From: Diphasiastrum complanatum
Taxonomy: Eukaryota; Streptophyta; Lycopodiopsida; Lycopodiales; Lycopodiaceae
DNA length: 64,000 nt
Assembly: GCA_029204225.1 (NCBI GenBank)
Contig: CM055111.1
Location: forward strand, 25,796,761 to 25,860,760
Reading direction: 5' to 3'
Made by a program: the position numbers and the translations under genes. The notes below the pieces were generated by a model that saw only the letters and a list, made by a program, of their open reading frames with translations, ran no database searches and had not been told where the DNA came from. Positions 21,090 through 32,053 of this stretch are shown here, one piece after another (positions within the stretch are counted from its first letter, which is position 1; each line of letters starts with the position of its first letter).

Positions 21090-23747
21090 TTAACTTGCTA
21101 GTTTTACAACACTACTTTGCTCCAACCTAAGAATGATCTCCATCATGATAATAGATCTCTTCTCAAGTGTTCTAATATGTACAATATGAAGTACAATATA
21201 ATTGATATAGATAATAGTGTCCATATAGGATGCTTCACTATTTCTTACATCAATTTTACATAGAATGGTGAACAAAATACATGTAAAAGAACATAGAATC
21301 ATAATGAAAGGATTCCTCCATGTATCCGCCTTTGAATTCTCTGTGAAACAGTAGCAAACAAGTTGTAAGTGAAAGTAACCAACAAGTGTTTGAATGTCTC
21401 CTCCACATTCCATTATGCCCATAGTGAATGCACCATGTATCTCCATGAATGAACCTCCATCACCACCTTGCCTTTGTAGATCTCCAATCCATGAAAGCCC
21501 TTGAGTGAATGAATGTCAAAATGATGTGTTCTCTGCTCCATTTGAATGAGCAAAACCTGAACTTGAAATACTTGAAGTATCTCCACAAGATTTGCATACA
21601 ACCCTTGATCCTACATTGTCAACAATTTGCCAATTTGCCGACACTAGGATGCTGGATTTTGAACTTTGTTCAAAAGTAAACATATCGACCACTTCAATAT
21701 CTTTCAAGATTTGAATGAATGCATGTACTTGATCATAAGAACCAGCAATTATAACTATTCCATCTCCAAGATCCAAAGGATGCAAAACTATGGAACTAGT
21801 TTCATTGAATTTTGACAATTCCAACACATTGACATGACAATGTTCATACATGAGATTAAACAAATAAGGTAGAGTAAAAGGACACTTACTTGTTGTTCCA
21901 ACAACCTTACTTGAACCTTCAAGAACCTGAAAAAACAGATCCAAAATGCTTTGCCCATGTGGCTCCCCTTTGATGCTTTTGACTAGCTTCCAATTGCTAC
22001 TTGCCTCGTGGTGTTGATGAAGCAATTCAAGATCAACATCTTGATCTTCCAATAAAACATCAAGGACTTTGCACTTATAAACATCTTCAGATCTGAACCT
22101 TTGAAGATACTCCCTCTCAAACACATGATTAACATCCCACAAGTTCTCATCATTGCTTTATTTCAACCTTTCACTATAGTTAGTGAAAACAATGTCACCA
22201 TCATAAACCAAAAGATAGATTTCTACAATTCTATCCAACATGAAGTAGAGTAGATGAAGTTGAGTATCAAATGTAATCAAACCAGCCCATTTGAGCTTAA
22301 ACCAAACCTCAATGAGCTCACCAATGAGATCTTCCTTGCCTTGGAGAAATTGCCACTTGAGTTGCTCCATATAGTCTTCTTCATCCAACCTTTTGCCATC
22401 TTGATCATGCATGAACACTCCACAAGATTTATAGCAACCTTTGAGTTGATGAAGAGATGTAAGATCCATGTCTTGAATGTTCCCAAGAGTCACTCTTCCT
22501 TTGTCCTTTCCTTCACAAGACTCCCTCTTAATGATCACACCACAAAAGTTAGCAATCTCTCTCTTGATAGTTGCATAATAAGAAATGGAAGAATCTTGAA
22601 TATTAGAAGCCATGAAAACAATACATAGTTCCTTCAAAATAAGAATGACTGAAGTACTTTTTTTTGTCAAACCTGGACTTTCAATCAATGATATAGGTAA
22701 TGATAATGAACCCTCACTATCATTCACAAAAGCATCATTCAAAGTACATCCTACTTTGAACACTTCACATTCATCTCTCCCTTTTGACTTGAGATCTTCC
22801 TCACCAAGTCTCACGATAGAACCTTTTGATCTACTTTCTTTATGAATACATGTGACACCACTTGTTTCACAAATGACTTTTTTGGACTCATCACATAAAG
22901 ATACAAAAGAAACTTTTTCTTCAATCATGCTCAAAGCACCATCTCTTTCCAAATGAGTAAATAAGTCATTAGCAACAACCATTTCCAAAGAAGAGTTTTT
23001 ATCACCTCCATTGATGAAGTTACCTCTCTTCTTACCTTTTTCATTTTTGCACTTTCCATGTAGTTCCATTGAAGAGCCACCAAGACTTGGAAATCTATGA
23101 GTAGAAGAGTTCAAACATGATACTGATTTAGCACCACATGACTCCATTTGACTAGTAGGTAGCACTAGTCCATCTTCAAGATCCAATGGATCCAAAACAT
23201 TGATCATAGATTCACCAAAAGTTGCCAAGTTAGCACAACAATAACTATCTCCAAGAAGCTCATTAGATCTCAACCTAGATCTAGCATAAGGAAGTTCTTT
23301 AGACTTTGCATAAGATCTACCAATCTTATTGATGCTAGGGATTGACTTTTGAAAGTTGAGAGAACCACCAACATCCATTTCATTCCTCTTGTTAGACATA
23401 ACAAATGCATCAAGCTTGTAAAGTCTACCTTGTCTATTTCCCCTAGCAATCAAGACATATCCCTTAGTAATGAAGCAAACATCCCCAACAAACTTTGTCT
23501 TGTACCCTTTTTTTAACATTTGACCAACACTTAGCAAATTCCTTGAAAGTGAAGGAATGTAAAGAACACCATCAAGCCTTACATTCCTATTAGTAGAAAG
23601 GCAAATAGGAATTGAGCCAATACCTTTGATCATACACTCACCACCATTTGGCATGTGAACAACTTTCTTGGTTCCAACATAAGAGATCAAAGAAGTAAAG
23701 AACTCCTTGTGACTAGTCATGTGTGAACTAGATCCACTATCCACCAT
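21090..23747 (-). pseudogene. X2 protease-ORFX polyprotein (unknown function)
   Basis: From VDSGSSSHMTSHKEFF (retroviral-type protease D-S-G) the frame runs about 886 codons to just before the polypurine tract, broken only by TAA at 22158 and TGA at 21516. After the protease comes a short copia-like stretch (NLLSVGQMLKKGY, RGNRQGRLYKLDAF), which in normal copia leads into integrase. Instead an unknown protein follows. Segments shared with X1 include HGKCKNEKGKKRGNFINGG, FEREYLQRFRSED, LVKSIKG and CKIDVRNSEAS. A 4-base deletion near 23735 separates it from gag. The two copies are well diverged yet stay in one frame, so the ORF was once functional. I cannot assign a function. Confidence 0.8.
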
Positions 23748-24673
23748 GAATCCTTGTCACTTCCACTTGACATTAGACTTGAAGAACACATCATGAGAGA
23801 ATCACAAGAATCTAGATCCTCATTAGAAGTACAAAAGTTGTTTTGCTTGCTACCTTCATTACTTTGCTTCTTATGACATTCATTTGCAAAATGACCTTTT
23901 ATCCCACAATAAAAGCACTTGAACTTTGACTTGTCTTTCTTTCTAAAAGAAGTAGAAGAGGAGGAGGAAGAGTGATCATCATGATCTGAGTTACAACCTT
24001 TGGACCATTTCCTTTTGCCTTTACCTTTGCCTTTGACTTTGCCTTTTGTGAAGAAAGCCTCTTCACCTCCACCTTGCAAGGATGCACCATCAAGCTTTGA
24101 TTGCAACCTATGTTCTTCAGCCAATAAGATTTCTTGCAAGTCAACCACACTTGGCAAGACTCTTTGAATGGCAAAACTTTGCACAAGGTTAGCATGTTCA
24201 TCTAGCAAACCATTCAACATAACCTGGACTATTTCACCATCTTTTATGCTTTCATCAATGCATGCTAGATCATCACTTAAGGACTTAACCCTCAAGACAA
24301 ATGCATGAGCACTTTTACCCTCTCTTTGTCTACTAGAAAATATTTGCCTCCTCAGGGTCAATACCCTAGATGTGGACTTTGATTCAAAGAGCTTCTTCAA
24401 GGCATTCCATGCCTCACTTGCACTTTGACTATTACCAACTTCCTTGAGAAGTTCATTAGTAACATTCATTTTAATGATATGAAGAGCCCTTTTGGCCTTC
24501 TTATCAAGCCTTTGTTGCTCTTGAACTATGGGTGGTCTCTCTTTAGTTCCTGCAACTATGTCCATGAGTTCATTCAACTCAAGTAAGGATTCCATCCTCA
24601 CTTTCCAGGTAGAGTAGTTTGATAAACTCAACCTATCATTAGTTTCTAACATGATCCCACCATTGGAAGCCAT
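23717..24673 (-). pseudogene. X2 gag with CCHC zinc knuckle
   Basis: 318 codons open. Starts MASNGGIMLETNDRLSLSNY (copia gag N-terminus of the UBN2/DUF4219 type), with NYSTWKVRMESLLEL and SRVLTLRRQIF in the capsid part, a basic KGKGKGKRKWSKG stretch, and a CCHC knuckle C-x2-C-x4-H-x4-C (CFYCGIKGHFANEC). It ends out of frame at DKDSWWIVDLVHT because four bases are missing at the protease start; X1 has WWIDSGASSHMT at the same place. Confidence 0.9.
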
Positions 24674-24968
24674 GAATATAATGATTTTTCAACTTTTAGG
24701 CTCTGTCCTGATGCACCTAGCACTACTTTCCTCTCAACAAATGATGGATAAGAAAATCTCAGAAGATCTAGGACCCTAAAACACTTCTATCTTGAACCTG
24801 GCTGGTTTCCAAACATAGAAAGGAAGATTGAAAATGCATGCAACACTTTGCACACACTAAGAATGGATTACAAACTCAAACCAACCTAAACACACTCTTA
24901 CTTAAGCTCTCAAACTTTCCAGCAAGTGACCAAATCAAGTCATGGTGTGAAGAGTTACTTGCATTCTT

Positions 24969-25900
24969 TGGACTTTCGTTTCCTTTTGTGATCAGTATCA
25001 TCAGTTTATGAGTCTGATGAATCACTAGAATCAGATTTGGTACTTGATAAACTTGAACTAGATTCTTATTTAGAGTCATCTTCACTCTCTCTAAAGTCAT
25101 ACTTATATTTTCGAGTACGTCTAGTAGAACGTCTTTTATGTGCTAACTTCAATGTCTCATAATTCTCAGCACTTGCTATGACTGTTGTTAAAGAAGTCAT
25201 ATCTCCTTGTCTACAGTATCGGTCAATTTTCGGTGGTAAACCTGTTAGAAACCACTCGATCTGCATTGTGACAGGATATACACCAGTTAATTTTTCAATC
25301 AGATTCTTTACTTTTTGTGTGTATCTTCGAAGTAATTTTTTTTTTCTTCTGAACATTATTAAGTCGTCCAAAGATTTTGGACGAATAACCAAGTTCTCTG
25401 AACTGGTTTAAAAACACATCTTTCAGTAGTACCCAGGTGTGACACGTCGTGATTCACTTGACTGTACCATATGCGTGCTAGCTTTCTCAGAAGACCTAGA
25501 AAAATCCGTAGTTTGTCTGCATCAGCACCTTCATTATCCGAGTTAGCAATTGACTCAAACTGCGAAACGTAGCTGTCAGCATCGTCTGAAGACGTCCCTT
25601 TAAAATAACCATATTTGATCTTCGAGATTGAGGTAAAGCAAGGAGCAGGGCCTTTCATAATCGACTCTGGTTATGGATTTGGATCAGGCTCTGGAACTGG
25701 ATTAACAACTTTCAAACCTAGTTCAGCTACAGCAGAAGCTTCAGGAACAGGGTTTTTCGGTAGGTTTTCAGGATTAAAATTCAAGAAGGGTGATTCTCCT
25801 CTTTGCAAAGATTCTTGAATTCTTTTGAAAAATTCCTCTCGAAGTTTCTGATATCTTTCTAGTCAAGCAGCTCTATCTGAGATGCACTAGGGATGGAGAT
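24969..25900 (-). pseudogene. Gypsy gag fragment (second copy of the G1-type gag)
   Basis: Minus strand, in two frames: FKGTSSDDADSYVSQFESIA and RKLARIWYSQV (25658-25359), then EKLTGVYPVTMQIEWF, PPKIDRYCRQGDM and a Lys/Arg-rich end (25392-25066). A frame change lies near 25370-25440. It ends in Ser/Asp-rich sequence at 24969, where X2 leader begins, so whether it carried the coiled-coil extension of G1 cannot be seen. The region before gag (about 25660-25860) is Gly/Ser/Phe-rich. Confidence 0.85.
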
Positions 25901-25934
25901 GGAAATGTCAGTTTGCATCAACTTTGTTTGGCTA

Positions 25935-25952
25935 TCCCCGACAACTGCGTCA
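25935..25952 (-). promoter_or_regulatory. Primer binding site, diverged tRNA-Asp type
   Basis: Plus strand TCCCCGACAACTGCGTCA; its complement TGACGCAGTTGTCGGGGA differs from the G1 site at a few positions. It lies between gag and the LTR, in the correct order for a minus-strand gypsy element. Confidence 0.75.
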
Positions 25953-25953
25953 A

Positions 25954-26835
25954 AAATTGGCATATGTCGCAATATACTAACACAGAATTGGCATATGTCG
26001 CAATATGCCAACCGTCAGAATTGCTATATTTATGTAGTAATTAGTTCGTTCCCCAAGGAGATAGCTTTAAAAAGTTGTTAAGTTGATACATTATTGACTT
26101 ATTTCAAATGAAATTGTGTCGAATGGGAATCTGGTTGTCAACAGACATTTTGTAAGTAGCCATTACCACTTTTAGAAAAGGTGTGTAAAAGTAATAAGTG
26201 CTAAACAACAGTCTTCATCTATCAAACCGAATGTACAGCATTCTTCAAATGAAATGTTATCAGAGTAGCTCAAATGAATTACACTCTGACTGATTAAGTT
26301 GCCAGCAAGGCTTTGTGCTATGTTCGATGCAGACGCATACGATCAGACAAAATGTTAATCTTATTCTTGAATTAATGTGTTCTAGACAGAAGTCCTCAAC
26401 AACTAAAGTCCAATCTTGATTAAAGAGCTCAAGTAGTTCGCAAATATGTTACAAACAATTATCTTTGTTACTAACATGAATACAGATCAATAACTCAGTT
26501 CCTCAGTCAGGGACTACCATTTCACAACATACATACTTTTCTATCAGCAACTGTGGAAAACTACACCAAGGTAAACTTCACTTGAAAGTCAAATACAAAG
26601 TATTCGTGCAAATAAGTGAGTTAGTTTAGAGACAGTTCTTTAATTCAACTTCACGAAAATACAGCAAACGATTGTAATGGATTATTGTAATGTCTCTAAC
26701 CAAAGAATGATTTAAGTTCTGTGTACGAGATTGCTAGTAGACTCGAAATCACTCACACTCAACAGTGCGGAGAACAGAAATAAGAAAGAATAACCTTCGT
26801 CACTCTATTCATTTCTCCAATCTCAAATATACAAT

Positions 26836-26920
<85 letters not shown>

Positions 26921-27250
26921 GTGGGAATGAAACATGTCTACTCTTATAGCCTACGAAACAAACAAGCACACCTTTTCAGATTCTTGGTGCATCGCTCTAT
27001 TTACAAATTCTAATTAACATATAAACTATAAGTACATGTAATCTGTACAATTGTCGATTCATTGTGACGATTTGAATTCAGTCGTTTCATATTCCAAGTG
27101 GCATTTCTTTTCAGGAGGTCATGTCCTTTAATTAAAGATAGGTCCTTAAGCATTTATATCAAAAAATGATATAGGGCTCTTCAAAATATATAGTTGTCCA
27201 GCGCATATACTCATTCCTAAGTATAGATTGCCATTTTTAAATAAATATAC
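25954..27250 (-). repeat. Gypsy 5' LTR (outer edge approximate)
   Basis: Starts next to the primer site with CCAATTTT (minus-strand end ...CATATGCCAATTTT), like the sequence before the G1 primer site at 1951-1964. A near-30-bp tandem duplication (GGCATATGTCGCAATAT) sits at about 25960-26005. No coding sequence is seen across 1.3 kb. The right edge is placed where gypsy integrase of another copy begins; it was not confirmed by a second LTR. Confidence 0.5.
26839..26918. repeat. (CT)n microsatellite, about 80 bp
   Basis: About 40 uninterrupted CT dinucleotides inside the gypsy LTR region. The open frame across it (26765-27013) translates to Leu-Ser repeats and is an artefact. Confidence 0.98.
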
Positions 27251-27264
27251 AAATATGTGGTATC

Positions 27265-28092
27265 ACAATCCCGTAGAGGATCTTGTTTGATGATTTTGCT
27301 TGTCCGTTACAACGTGGGTAATAGGGGGTACTCTTCCTATGGACAAGCAGATACGAGGATAACAGGTGAGTGATAGTCTCATTTAAGAAATGTGTTTCCC
27401 GATCAGCACCCAAAACGGACTAAGATGTTCTCATACAAGAATTTTGCAGTGGAGTTGGCATCAGCCTTTCTCACCGCCTTGGCTTATACCCATTTGGTCA
27501 AGTAGTCAGTGGCCACTATTATATATCGAGCTTGCGAGCCACGAGCAGCTAGATGAATAGGGCCGACATAGTCAATGCCCCATTTTTCAAATGGCATTTC
27601 AAGCAAAACAGGTCGTAACGGCATCCTATCCTTTCCCTGGGTTTGGTTGAATCATTGACACATGCCACACCTCTTGACCTGATAGTGAATATCTCTGAAC
27701 ATCGTGGGCCACCATAGGCCATGTTGTAATACCTTCTTACTGTAGCTTCGGTAGTGAAATGCCACCTCCTATTCCTTCGTGGGCGATGCTCACTACACGA
27801 GACACTTCGTGCGATAGGGTACAACGACGTATAATTCCATCGTTGCAAATGCGATATAGTTGTCCTGTTATCAATGTGAATGGGGCAGATTTAATAATCA
27901 ACCTGCGTCGTTCTACTTTGCTCATCTCAAGGGGAGGTCATCCTGACATAAGATATCCCACAATATCGGCAGCCCACTCTGGGACGGCGTCAACATGGAA
28001 TAGTATGGCATCACGGAGTTCATCATCAACCCCTCTACTCTCGGGAACATTTCAGATCCTTGAGAGGTGATCGGCCAGATATTGGAGTCTTT
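27265..28092 (-). pseudogene. Gypsy integrase fragment
   Basis: Minus strand, in several frames: the end of RNase H, then KSAPFTLITGQLYRI, H2C2 zinc-binding pieces (HEGIGGGHF, WWPTMFRDI), core WGIDYVGPIHLAARG, YLTKWV and, near 27310, STPYYPRCNGQAKSSNK, which includes the glutamate region changed to K. Related to but different from the integrase at 15660-16757. Truncated at both ends, by the LTR-like sequence on the left and X' at 28093. Confidence 0.85.
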
Positions 28093-28638
28093 AAACTCAA
28101 ATAAGGTCAAAGGAGCAACAAGGAAGTGTTTCTCAAGTTTACTTTACTTGTTTTATCTCATGTTTGAGCTATTTCATGTGGATGTGTGCAAACTGTCAAG
28201 ATATGGAAAAACTAGCTACATTGTCTTGCAATATCTTATTGTTGGAGTTGTACTAGAATTCTTGGCTGGTTTTGTTGATGGACATGAAGCTAATAAAGTT
28301 TCATTATGTCACTCATCCATGGCTAAGTCCTCAAGTGTTGAGCTACTTGGTGCCAATACTTGGAGATTGTCAATTTTTTATGAATTCATGGTCACTTTCT
28401 TGTGTCAAGTAGATTTTGAAGATGGACTAGTGCAACCTACTTGGTTTATGGAGTCATGTGGTGCTAGATTTGCATCATTGATGTACTCACCTATCATGGA
28501 TTTCCAGGGTTTGATGGTTTCTTGTGGCAAGATGGAGATGGAGGCTCATTCATGGAGTTTTATGGTAGAGACATATCAAGAAAGGACAAATATGGAGGAT
28601 ACAAGCAAGCATTGGATGATCACTCACATTTATTGTTT
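28093..28638 (+). pseudogene. X' ORFX, middle part (left of the E insertion)
   Basis: Homologous to X1 ORFX from about 59080 to 59606: YLFYLMFELFHVDVCKLSRY, TSYIVLQYLIVGVVLEFLAGF, LLGANTWRLSIF. A frame change near 28515 is followed by GSFMEFYGRDISRKDK in the frame that joins the right half at 39462. It stops at ...TATTGTTT, exactly where E begins; the sequence resumes as GTTTGGTTGC at 39462. The 5' part is lost at the junction with gypsy integrase. Confidence 0.85.
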
Positions 28639-28670
28639 TGACAAAATTTCCAAAATTCACACGTGTGGGG

Positions 28671-28795
28671 TGTTAGAAATGGTGAACTCCTGCAACTTTG
28701 TCGTAGCACGAACAAGACACGAAGGTCGAACGAGAACAATTCGCGACAGTCAATGTGTCTTTGACTCGAAGCACAAACGAGAACAATTCGCGACA
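28671..28795 (+). repeat. 5' LTR of D (125 bp)
   Basis: Starts TGTTAGAAATGG and ends TTCGCGACA next to the primer site. GAGAACAATTCGCGACA occurs twice inside it (about 28732-28748 and 28779-28795). Same length as the copy at 34395-34519. Confidence 0.92.
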
Positions 28796-28808
28796 TGGTA
28801 TCATAGCC
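28796..28808 (+). promoter_or_regulatory. Primer binding site of D, initiator tRNA-Met
   Basis: TGGTATCATAGCC, one change from TGGTATCAGAGCC, immediately after the LTR. Confidence 0.9.
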
Positions 28809-28860
28809 AACAGGTTGTCACTACTGATATCCCAGCAGTGATTCTTCCAGACAACATAAT

Positions 28861-31800
28861 ATGGCTACGACAATCCAGACCAGAGTAGTAATCAGTCTCA
28901 ATGACGCAAATTATAGAATCCGGAAATTCAAAATCAAAACACTCCTGAAGGACGAAGGCATCTGGTCGGTGACCGAGCTCTCAGAGGTACAGCCTCCAGA
29001 GGGAGACCCGAGGAGAGTTGAATAGATCAGAAAGGATGAGCGCGCAATGGTGATCATCGTTTCGTCCATAAATGAAGATCTACTCATGCATATTGAAGAC
29101 TACGAAAGCAGCCATGCAGCACGAGAAAGATTAAAGCAGAAGTATGAAGTGAGGACTGCAGCTTCAGTCATGCACCTTCACAATCAGCTACAATCAATAC
29201 GGTGGGATGGCAACCAGTTGGATCAACACGTTGAGAAGATCATAACGATCTTTGCTCAACTCGCTGCATCAGGACAGGAGCACCAGGTCCCAGCACCACA
29301 GCAGCTGATGTACTTCATGAAATCTCTACTGACGTCCTATCAGCCGTTGAGAATGCTCATACTGAGTCTACCAGATATGACATTCGACAAAGCAGTCAGT
29401 CTTGTCGCTGATGAGAGACTGATGAGAGACGAAGGAGAAGCAGTGATCAAGAGAAGGCTCTCTTCACAAAAGGAAATAAGAAGAACAAAAACAAGCCAAG
29501 ATTCGAGAAGACGAAGTCCTTGAATCAACAATCTTCTTCATGCAATCACTGCCACAAACCAGGCCATACGGCCAACAAATACTGGTTCAATCCAGCAATA
29601 CCTTGCATGCACTACAAGAAGAAAGGGCATTCTGCATACGACTGCAGATTCAACCCAAAAAAAAAAAACAAAGCTGAAAAGGCAAACGTTGCAGAATCAT
29701 CTAAAGATGCAGAAAGAGGTGACGAAGCTTTCACAATACTTGACAAAGCTTCGACAAGCTACTCCAAACATGACTATGATGTGGTCATTGATTCAGGAGC
29801 AACGTCTCACATAACTTGCAACAAAAAGATCTTGATCAACTTTCACGAACTCAAAAACAACAGAACGGTGATTCTAGGTGATGGAAGCAGACACGATGTC
29901 AAGGGCATCGGCTCTCTATAACTACGAACACTGTCAGGCCAAGCAGAGCTACCAGGAGCACTCTATGTGCCCTCACTCAGAAAAGATCTGCTATTTGTCT
30001 CCAAGATGGCAGATCTAGGCATTCGAGTTTTGTTCGACGGCAACACTTGCCGTATGATCGAGAAGACGACAAACAAGTTGCTGACGATCGGATGCAGAGA
30101 AGGAAACCTCTACCAGGCCAAAATAATAAGCAACTCTGATATCATATGAAATGCTTCAGAAAATGAAGATCAACTCTGGCATAGGAGAATATATCATCTG
30201 AACGTGCGGAGCCTGTACGACATGAGCACAAAGGACATTGTCACAGGTCTCAAAATATCAAGGCCTGAGGTTGAGTTCTGCGAAGCTTGTCAAAAAGACA
30301 AGCAACATTGGAATCCATTCACACACGAAGGAAGAAGAGCCAAGGAAGTTCTTGAGCTTGTCCACTCCGAGGTCTTTGGACCAATGAAAACAAATTCGCT
30401 CTCAGATTCGAGATATTTTCTAACGTTCATAGATGATTATAGCCGAATGACCACAATCTACTACTTGAAGAAGAAATCCAAAGTATTTGATTCTTTCAAG
30501 AAGTTTGTGGCAGAGCGACACACCTCAAAAAATATACAGATCCTTAGATCTAACAATGGAGGTGAATACAAAAGCACAGAATTCTCAAGATTTTGTGAAG
30601 AACAAGGGATTGAGCACCAGTTCACTCCTGCATACACACCAGAATAAAACGGTGTGGCAGAAAGAAAAAACAGAATGCTAGTTGAAGGAGCCAAATGCAT
30701 GATAGCACAGGCTCAATTGGTAGGTCAATTCTGGGCCGAGGCAATAGCTACAGCTGTACACCTACAGGACAAATCTACAACGACAGCGCTGGAGAACAAA
30801 ACACCATACGAGATGTGGACAGGCAAAAAGCCTGATCTATCATATGCACGAGTGTTTGGATGTGCAACATACAAGCACATCCCAAAGGAAAAGAGAAGCA
30901 AGTTCGATGACAAATCTGAGCAAGCAATCATGGTCGGCTACTCGAACGGAACACATGTGTACAGACTCTATGATCCAACCACGAAGAAGGTTGCTTTGAG
31001 CAGAGATGTAAAGTTTGACGAGACCACATTCCCTGGACTGAAAGATGAAAGAGGCCATGAGATCTTCACACTACTACCTATTCAAGAGGGAGATCGAGGA
31101 CAGTCATCAAATCACATTGTAGGACCCCAGACTCCATAGCAGCAGGAAATAGGGGATCGACTCCACAAACAAGAACTGTTCGAGTAGCAACGAAACGAAC
31201 CTCGAAGGTCAACAAGACAAAGAAGACCTCCAGACCGCTATTCTGACAATCTTCAATGGAGCGAAAACACGTAGTTTGAGTACTGCAGCTTCACAGAAGA
31301 GCCAGCAATATACCAAGAAGCTATCCAGAGTCCATAGAGAGAATTCTGAAAATAGGCAATGTCATAAGAGATCGATTCCATGAGGCGAAATGAGGCATGG
31401 ACATTAAAACCACTTTTAGAAAACAGAAAAGTAGTTGACTACAAATGGGTGTACAAAAAAAAGATGAAATCAGATGGCACCATTGGCCGCTACAAAGCAA
31501 GGCTTGTCACGAAGGGCTACATGTAGAGATATGGTGTCGAATATTTCGACACATATTTGCCCATGGTCAAGATGACAAGCATAAGGTTGCTCCTTGCATA
31601 CGCCACACAGTACAATCTGGAAATTCACCAGATTGACGTAAAAACAGCCTTTCTCCACGGAGATTTAGAGGAGGAAATTTTCATGAAACAACGTGAAGGC
31701 TATGAAGGCCCCGGCAACAGACAATATGTCTGTCGATTGCAGAGATGCATCTGCGATCTAAAACAGGCATCACGAGCCTGGTACAAAAAGCTTGATGGTC

Positions 31801-32052
31801 TTCTGAAGTCTCTAGACTTCAATCCTACTCAACCAGACTATAATGTCTACATCAAAAGAGTAGGAAAGGATTTTTTGATACTAACCATTTTTGTGGATGA
31901 TTCGCTGATGATAGGAAATTTCTTGATGTTGATCAAAGACACGAAGAGTCAGATTTCTGAAAACTACGAAATCACAGATCTTGGAGAAGCAACAAAATGC
32001 CTAGGGCTAGAGATCAGAAGAGATCAAATAAATGAAAAAATACACTTGAGTT
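28861..32052 (+). pseudogene. D gag-PR-IN-RT polyprotein (5' part)
   Basis: Gag starts at ATG 28861 (MATTIQTRVVISLNDANY) and continues through MVIIVSSINEDLLMHIEDYE. Two decayed zinc knuckles follow (CNHCHKPGHTANKY, CMHYKKKGHSAYDC), each missing one cysteine. Protease is VIDSGATSHIT (29787), then LWHRR, the integrase core (HSEVFGPM, FIDDYSR, RSNNGGEY, NGVAERKNR) to VFGCATYKHIP, and RT from YKWVYKKKMKSDG through HQIDVKTAFLHGDLEEEIFM to FVDDSLMIG (usually YVDD). Stops lie where Gln, Trp or similar is expected (E*IRKD, PE*NGVAER, GYM*RYGV). Frame changes are few. The frame runs into E at 32053. Confidence 0.9.
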
Positions 32053-32053
32053 A

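Larger units (their letters stand above)
20423..24968 (-). mobile_element. X2: copia-type element carrying gag, protease and ORFX but no IN/RT/RH; 5' end missing
   Basis: Read on the minus strand: partial leader (24968-24674), gag (24673-23717), protease plus a long unknown ORF (23747-21090), polypurine tract (TTGAAGAGGGAGTA) and 3' LTR (21074-20423). The leader is cut at 24968, where gypsy gag begins, so primer site and 5' LTR are lost. No integrase, RT or RNase H sequence is present anywhere between gag and the LTR. Confidence 0.85.

Noticed and set aside
22254-22628. 124-codon plus-strand ORF
   Set aside because: Antisense of ORFX in X2; the minus-strand frame is the one conserved with X1.
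26765-27013. 82-codon ORF with Leu-Ser repeats
   Set aside because: Translation of the (CT)n microsatellite.
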